Source: Alphaproteobacteria bacterium (GTDB lineage: Bacteria; Pseudomonadota; Alphaproteobacteria; Sphingomonadales; Kordiimonadaceae). Taken from it: 64,000 nt of DNA. Of this stretch, positions 60,708 through 64,000 are shown piece by piece. Position 1 is the first letter of the stretch; every line of letters begins with the position of its first letter. The translations under genes and the position numbers were made by a program. The stretch covers positions 1 through 64,000 of the forward strand of contig SBGU01000060.1 of assembly GCA_006226495.1 (NCBI GenBank), in the 5' to 3' direction. Under the pieces are notes generated by a model, which saw only the letters and a list, made by a program, of their open reading frames with translations, was not told the origin of the DNA and searched no databases.

Positions 60708-61511
60708 TCAACCTTGTACCTGTTTCAACTTTATTCTGATCGGGGCCTTGTGGGCAGCGTCGGTGCGGGCCATCAGGCTGCGCAGGGCCGACAGCTCCTC
60801 GTCCGTCGGCGCTGCAATCACCTCCAATTTGTCGGCGACGCGCAGCGGCCAGCCGGTTGCAGCCTGTGCTTCTTCAGCGGTGCGGCCTTCAAACAGTGCC
60901 ACCAGCACCAGTTCATCACTGTCCGGGTCGGGTCGCAACAGGCCGATATCGGTGACCACCACACTGGGCCCCTTGCCCGGATAGCCCTTTCGCCGACGCT
61001 CGCCACCGCCGCCCAGATGGCCGGCACTGGTGCGGAAATCGAGCGCATCCACAAACCCGCGTTTGCTTTGGTGCATGATCACAAAAATATCGCGCGCATG
61101 GGTGATGATTTCAGGCGCGCCACCAGCGCCCGGCAGACGGGTCACAGGCTTTTCATAGGGGCCGACCACCGTGGTATTCAGGTTGCCAAACCGGTCGATC
61201 TGCGCCGCCCCCAGGAACCCGACATCAATGCGCCCGCCCTGCAGATAATGGGTGAAAATTTCCGGCAGCGGCACCACAACATCGGCGGTTTCCGCAAGCT
61301 CGCCATCGCCGATCGACAGCGGCAGCACACGGGGCCGTGTACCCACGGTGCCGGATTCGTAGATCAGCACCAGCCCGGGTGCATGGATCATGCTGGCCAG
61401 CACACAGGCGGCACTTGGTTTGCCGATGCCGACAAAACAGACGTCGCCGTCCTTCAGTTGGCGCGCAGCCGCCACGGTCATCATTTCATCGCGGGTATAG
61501 GCCGTGCTCAT
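60708..61511 (-). CDS. CoA-transferase subunit B (GctB-like)
   Basis: A 267-residue protein of the family-I CoA-transferase beta type. It begins TRDEMMTVAAARQLKDGDVCFVGIGKPSAACVLA. LIYESGTVGTRPRVLPLSIGDGELA carries a Glu where glutaconate-type transferases have the CoA-thioester-forming Glu, so it is likely a true transferase rather than an IpdB-like hydrolase. GRIDVGFLGAAQIDRFGNLNTTVVG and RRKGYPGKGPSVVVTDIGLLRPD are further conserved blocks. Its start overlaps the stop of subunit A (ATGA). Confidence 0.85.
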   Translation of the reverse strand: MSTAYTRDEMMTVAAARQLKDGDVCFVGIGKPSAACVLASMIHAPGLVLIYESGTVGTRPRVLPLSIGDGELAETADVVVPLPEIFTHYLQGGRIDVGFLGAAQIDRFGNLNTTVVGPYEKPVTRLPGAGGAPEIITHARDIFVIMHQSKRGFVDALDFRTSAGHLGGGGERRRKGYPGKGPSVVVTDIGLLRPDPDSDELVLVALFEGRTAEEAQAATGWPLRVADKLEVIAAPTDEELSALRSLMARTDAAHKAPIRIKLKQVQG

Positions 61512-62359
61512 GCCAGCACCCCCAGGCTTTCAAGGTGGGCCCGATGGTCGGGCTTCGAGATGCAATGTTCCTGCATCCAGGCCAGAAAGGTCTCGCGCTC
61601 CCGTGCGACAGCGTCCCAGCCAACATAGAAGCTGTTGTCGCGGCCATAACAGCCCTGGGCATAGCTTGGGTAGGCACCACCAGGGACATGCGAGATCGCG
61701 GTCACGACAAAATGCGGCAGCACCAGCGCATTCATCGGTGCGGCAAGGTCGTCGACGATTTCTTCCACGGTCACCAGCACGGCGCGGGCAGCAAAAGCGG
61801 CATCGCGTACCGCGCCCGAAATGCCTTCGATCAGCACATTGCCGCGCCGGTCGGCCTTCTGGGCATGCAGGATGGTGACATCCGGATTGACCGCGCGCAC
61901 GGCCTTCAACGGCTGGCCCGTGAAGGGACACACCACCGACGCAACCCGGCCTTCCTGATGCTGCGGCAAATCGGTATCCATCGGCCCCTTCATCAGGCCA
62001 TGCGGCAAGCCCGCGGCACCAGCGGCGAATGCCGCCGCCATTTCGCCGTGGCTGTGCTCGAAAATCGCCAGTTCGTTTGGCCAGCCCCGTTCGGTGGCGT
62101 CCCTGAGCCGGTGCAACGAGCCCACACCGGGGTTACCGCCCCAGGAAAATGTCAGCCGGTCAGCCACGCCCATGCCGATCATCTGGTCATAGATCAGGTC
62201 GGGGGTCATGCGCACCAGATGCAGGCGCTTGCGCCCCTGCCGGATGATCTCGTGCCCCGCGGCGAACGGAATCAGGTGGGTGAAGCCCTCAAGCGCCACG
62301 CACATGCCGTCCTCGACATGGCGGCCAATGGCATCGGCAAGCGACAGAAACGCCGGCAT
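61508..62359 (-). CDS. CoA-transferase subunit A (GctA-like)
   Basis: A 283-residue alpha subunit. SLADAIGRHVEDGMCVALEGFTHLIPFAAGHEIIRQGRK is the CoA-binding N-terminus and LHLVRMTPDLIYDQMIGMGVADRLTFSWGGNPGVGSLHRLRD the glutaconate-type core. HAQKADRRGNVLIEGISGAVRD is the conserved family-I signature region. With subunit B it would move CoA from acetyl-CoA or succinyl-CoA to a carboxylic acid formed by the operon; which acid is not known. It lies 6 bp downstream of the aldehyde dehydrogenase gene. Confidence 0.85.
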   Translation of the reverse strand: MPAFLSLADAIGRHVEDGMCVALEGFTHLIPFAAGHEIIRQGRKRLHLVRMTPDLIYDQMIGMGVADRLTFSWGGNPGVGSLHRLRDATERGWPNELAIFEHSHGEMAAAFAAGAAGLPHGLMKGPMDTDLPQHQEGRVASVVCPFTGQPLKAVRAVNPDVTILHAQKADRRGNVLIEGISGAVRDAAFAARAVLVTVEEIVDDLAAPMNALVLPHFVVTAISHVPGGAYPSYAQGCYGRDNSFYVGWDAVARERETFLAWMQEHCISKPDHRAHLESLGVLA

Positions 62360-62365
62360 AGACCC

Positions 62366-63934
62366 CTACTCCACAACCGTTTGCGACTGTTCGCGCATGT
62401 AACGCGCCAGATAATAGAAGGAAGCAATAGCCACCCCTGTGTTGCCGGAACCCTTCCAGCCGCCAAAGGGCTGGTAACCGGGCCAGGCGCCGGTGGTCGC
62501 GCCCTGCGGGCGGTTCACATAGGTGACGCCGGCCTCAACCCGATCCAGGAAGCTGGCCACCTCTTCATCATTGCCATAAACCCCAGCGGTCAGACCAAGT
62601 GGCGAGGCGTTGATCTCGGCCATGGCTTCGTCACCGTCCCTGACGGTGGCAAGCATCAATACCGGCAGGAACATTTCGCGCTGGAACAAGGGATGGTCCT
62701 TGGGTGCCGTCACCAGGGTGGGCGCGACAAAATAACCACCGGCCAGCGCCCCTTCCGCCAATGAACGACCGCCGGTTACAATCTCGCCACCATGACCCGC
62801 CAGTTCGGGCAACAGGCCCTTATAGCGCTGATAGGCTTCCTCGGTGGCGACAGGGCCCATATAGACCGCGCGGTCAAGCGGGTTGCCAACCACCAGGCTT
62901 TCGATCTGCACCTTCAGGCGCGCGACCAGTTCCTCGGCAATCTCGGCATCGGCATACACCCTGGACAGGGCCGAACATTTCTGGCCGCTGAGGCCAAAAG
63001 CCGACCGGCTGATACCCAGCACCGCCCGATCCAAGTCGGCATGGCGCGACACATAACAGGAATTCTTGCCACCCATTTCAGCAATAACGGGTTTTGGCCA
63101 GGCACCCCCGATCATCTGGCGCTGGATCGCCATGCCGGCCTCGTGCGAACCCGTGAACGTGACCCCGCCAACCTGCGGGTGCGCAACTAGCGCCTTGCCG
63201 ACCGCGTCGCTGCCGCCACCAAGGTCGTTGAAAACACCATGGGGCAGGCCGGCGTCGCGCAGGCATTCCGCCAGCATGCGCCCGGACCAGGGTGTGGACG
63301 GCGCGCCCTTGTGCACGACCGTGTTGCCGGTCACCAGGGCTGCCGCGACCGGGCCGCCCGCAAGTGCGAACGGGAAGTTGAAGGGCACGATAACCGCCCA
63401 AACACCATGGGGTTTCATGACACTGCGGTTGGTCGATACCCAGCCGTCCAGCGGGTCGTTGGGCAAACGCCTGTCGAAGGCGCCATTGGCTTCGAAATCA
63501 GCGCAATAGTGACGGAAGAAGTCCGCAGTTTCCTGAACTTCCCCCAAAGCTTCCATGCGGTTCTTGCCGACTTCGAGCGCGACCGCCGCCGACATCTCGT
63601 AAACACGCTGTTCGATGATATCGGCGGCACGGCGCAGGATCGCCATGCGGTCCTTGGCAGGCGTGTGACGCCAGCCGTCGAATGCCGCGCGCGCGGCGGC
63701 GACCGCCTGTTCCACATGGGATGTTTCGGCCACGGCAAAGTCACCAAGATGCAGGGCACGATCGACCGGGCTGGCAAGCGTGGCGTAGACCGGCGTGGCC
63801 ACATCTTCACCGCCAATAAACAGGTCATGCCGAGCGCCAAGCGCGGGCCGCAAACGCGCGGCCGCAGCGTCGAACCGCGCATGCATTTCCTCCGGCGGGT
63901 TGAACATGGTCGAATAGGTCAGGCTGAAGCTCAT
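62366..63934 (-). CDS. aldehyde dehydrogenase of the 1-pyrroline-5-carboxylate dehydrogenase type
   Basis: A 522-residue NAD(P)-dependent enzyme. Started at MSFSLTYSTMFNPPEEMHARF, with AAAGGGA upstream. Rossmann motifs: VWAVIVPFNFPFALAGGPVAAALVTGNTVVHK and GGVTFTGSHEAGMAIQRQM. Catalytic Glu286 is in IAEMGGKNSCYVS and Cys320 in LSGQKCSALSRVYAD; the ending PFGGWKGSGNTGVAIASFYYLARYMREQSQT resembles RocA/PruA proteins. It oxidises a semialdehyde such as glutamate or 2-aminoadipate semialdehyde. It is the first gene of the six-gene unit; the promoter should lie in 63935-64000 or just beyond the window. Confidence 0.88.
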   Translation of the reverse strand: MSFSLTYSTMFNPPEEMHARFDAAAARLRPALGARHDLFIGGEDVATPVYATLASPVDRALHLGDFAVAETSHVEQAVAAARAAFDGWRHTPAKDRMAILRRAADIIEQRVYEMSAAVALEVGKNRMEALGEVQETADFFRHYCADFEANGAFDRRLPNDPLDGWVSTNRSVMKPHGVWAVIVPFNFPFALAGGPVAAALVTGNTVVHKGAPSTPWSGRMLAECLRDAGLPHGVFNDLGGGSDAVGKALVAHPQVGGVTFTGSHEAGMAIQRQMIGGAWPKPVIAEMGGKNSCYVSRHADLDRAVLGISRSAFGLSGQKCSALSRVYADAEIAEELVARLKVQIESLVVGNPLDRAVYMGPVATEEAYQRYKGLLPELAGHGGEIVTGGRSLAEGALAGGYFVAPTLVTAPKDHPLFQREMFLPVLMLATVRDGDEAMAEINASPLGLTAGVYGNDEEVASFLDRVEAGVTYVNRPQGATTGAWPGYQPFGGWKGSGNTGVAIASFYYLARYMREQSQTVVE

Positions 63935-64000
63935 GAAACGATCCCTTTTCCCCTGGCGCATGGTTGCCGCCCCAAGCCCGTATCAGTTTCAAATCAGTAT

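Noticed and set aside
60708-62359. IpdAB-type ring-cleaving hydrolase
   Set aside because: Subunit B has a Glu in YESGTVG where CoA-transferases carry the catalytic Glu, and no steroid-degradation genes are nearby.

Overview
The window looks like chromosomal DNA of a GC-rich, Gram-negative, heterotrophic alphaproteobacterium. The reasons are TonB-dependent sugar uptake, two operator-like GTTC-N7-GTTC boxes of the alphaproteobacterial LexA type in front of DNA-repair genes, the imuA-imuB-dnaE2 mutasome, many exported peptidases, and dispersed palindromic repeats of a kind common in this class. Genus cannot be fixed from the sequence alone. I see no rRNA, tRNA, CRISPR array, prophage or biosynthetic cluster.

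Layout. 1-0.7 kb: the end of an IS5-family transposase running into a pentapeptide-repeat gene. 1.1-1.7 kb: a GntR regulator. 1.9-14.4 kb: a maltose/maltodextrin locus (secreted six-hairpin glycosidase-like protein, TonB receptor, LacI regulator, beta-phosphoglucomutase, GH65 phosphorylase, MFS permease). Three near-identical 16-bp palindromes (two in front of lacI/TonB receptor, one between GH65 and MFS) tie it into one regulon. The locus is interrupted at 7.5-9.7 kb by lower-GC DNA carrying an esterase and a DUF3883 nuclease-like gene; an exact 47-bp duplication of the lacI 3' end brackets the esterase. 14.6-20.9 kb: a LysR gene, an unknown secreted protein coupled to an M14-type deacylase, a repeat array of about 0.7 kb, then rimK and rimB. 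21.3-24.0 kb: AidB-like acyl-CoA dehydrogenase and glucokinase. 24.2-30.5 kb: a copper/silver efflux operon (small Met/Cys/His-rich protein, CusC, CusB with built-in CusF domain, CusA). 30.6-33.5 kb: astB, astA and an Lrp-type regulator. 33.7-40.6 kb: dnaE2, imuB, imuA and a YcaQ-type glycosylase, with two LexA-like boxes. 40.7-45.8 kb: GH97 glucosidase, NhaC antiporter, YceI and cytochrome b561. 45.9-54.8 kb: M20 peptidase, amidohydrolase, TauE-like permease, S10 peptidase, a trimethylamine/histamine-dehydrogenase-family flavoprotein and a P1 peptidase. 54.8-63.9 kb: a tight six-gene minus-strand unit (aldehyde dehydrogenase, two CoA-transferase subunits, aminotransferase, CehA-type metallohydrolase with beta-propeller, S9 peptidase).

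How it fits together. Maltodextrins would enter by the TonB receptor and MFS permease. GH65 would split maltose into glucose and beta-glucose-1-phosphate; PgmB and glucokinase bring both to glucose-6-phosphate. The second half of the window is devoted to peptide and amine scavenging. The points most worth checking are the six-gene operon, the 47-bp duplication, the hairpin repeat family with a constant TCAAG/CTTGA loop and varying stems, and the histamine-dehydrogenase-like active site of the flavoprotein.
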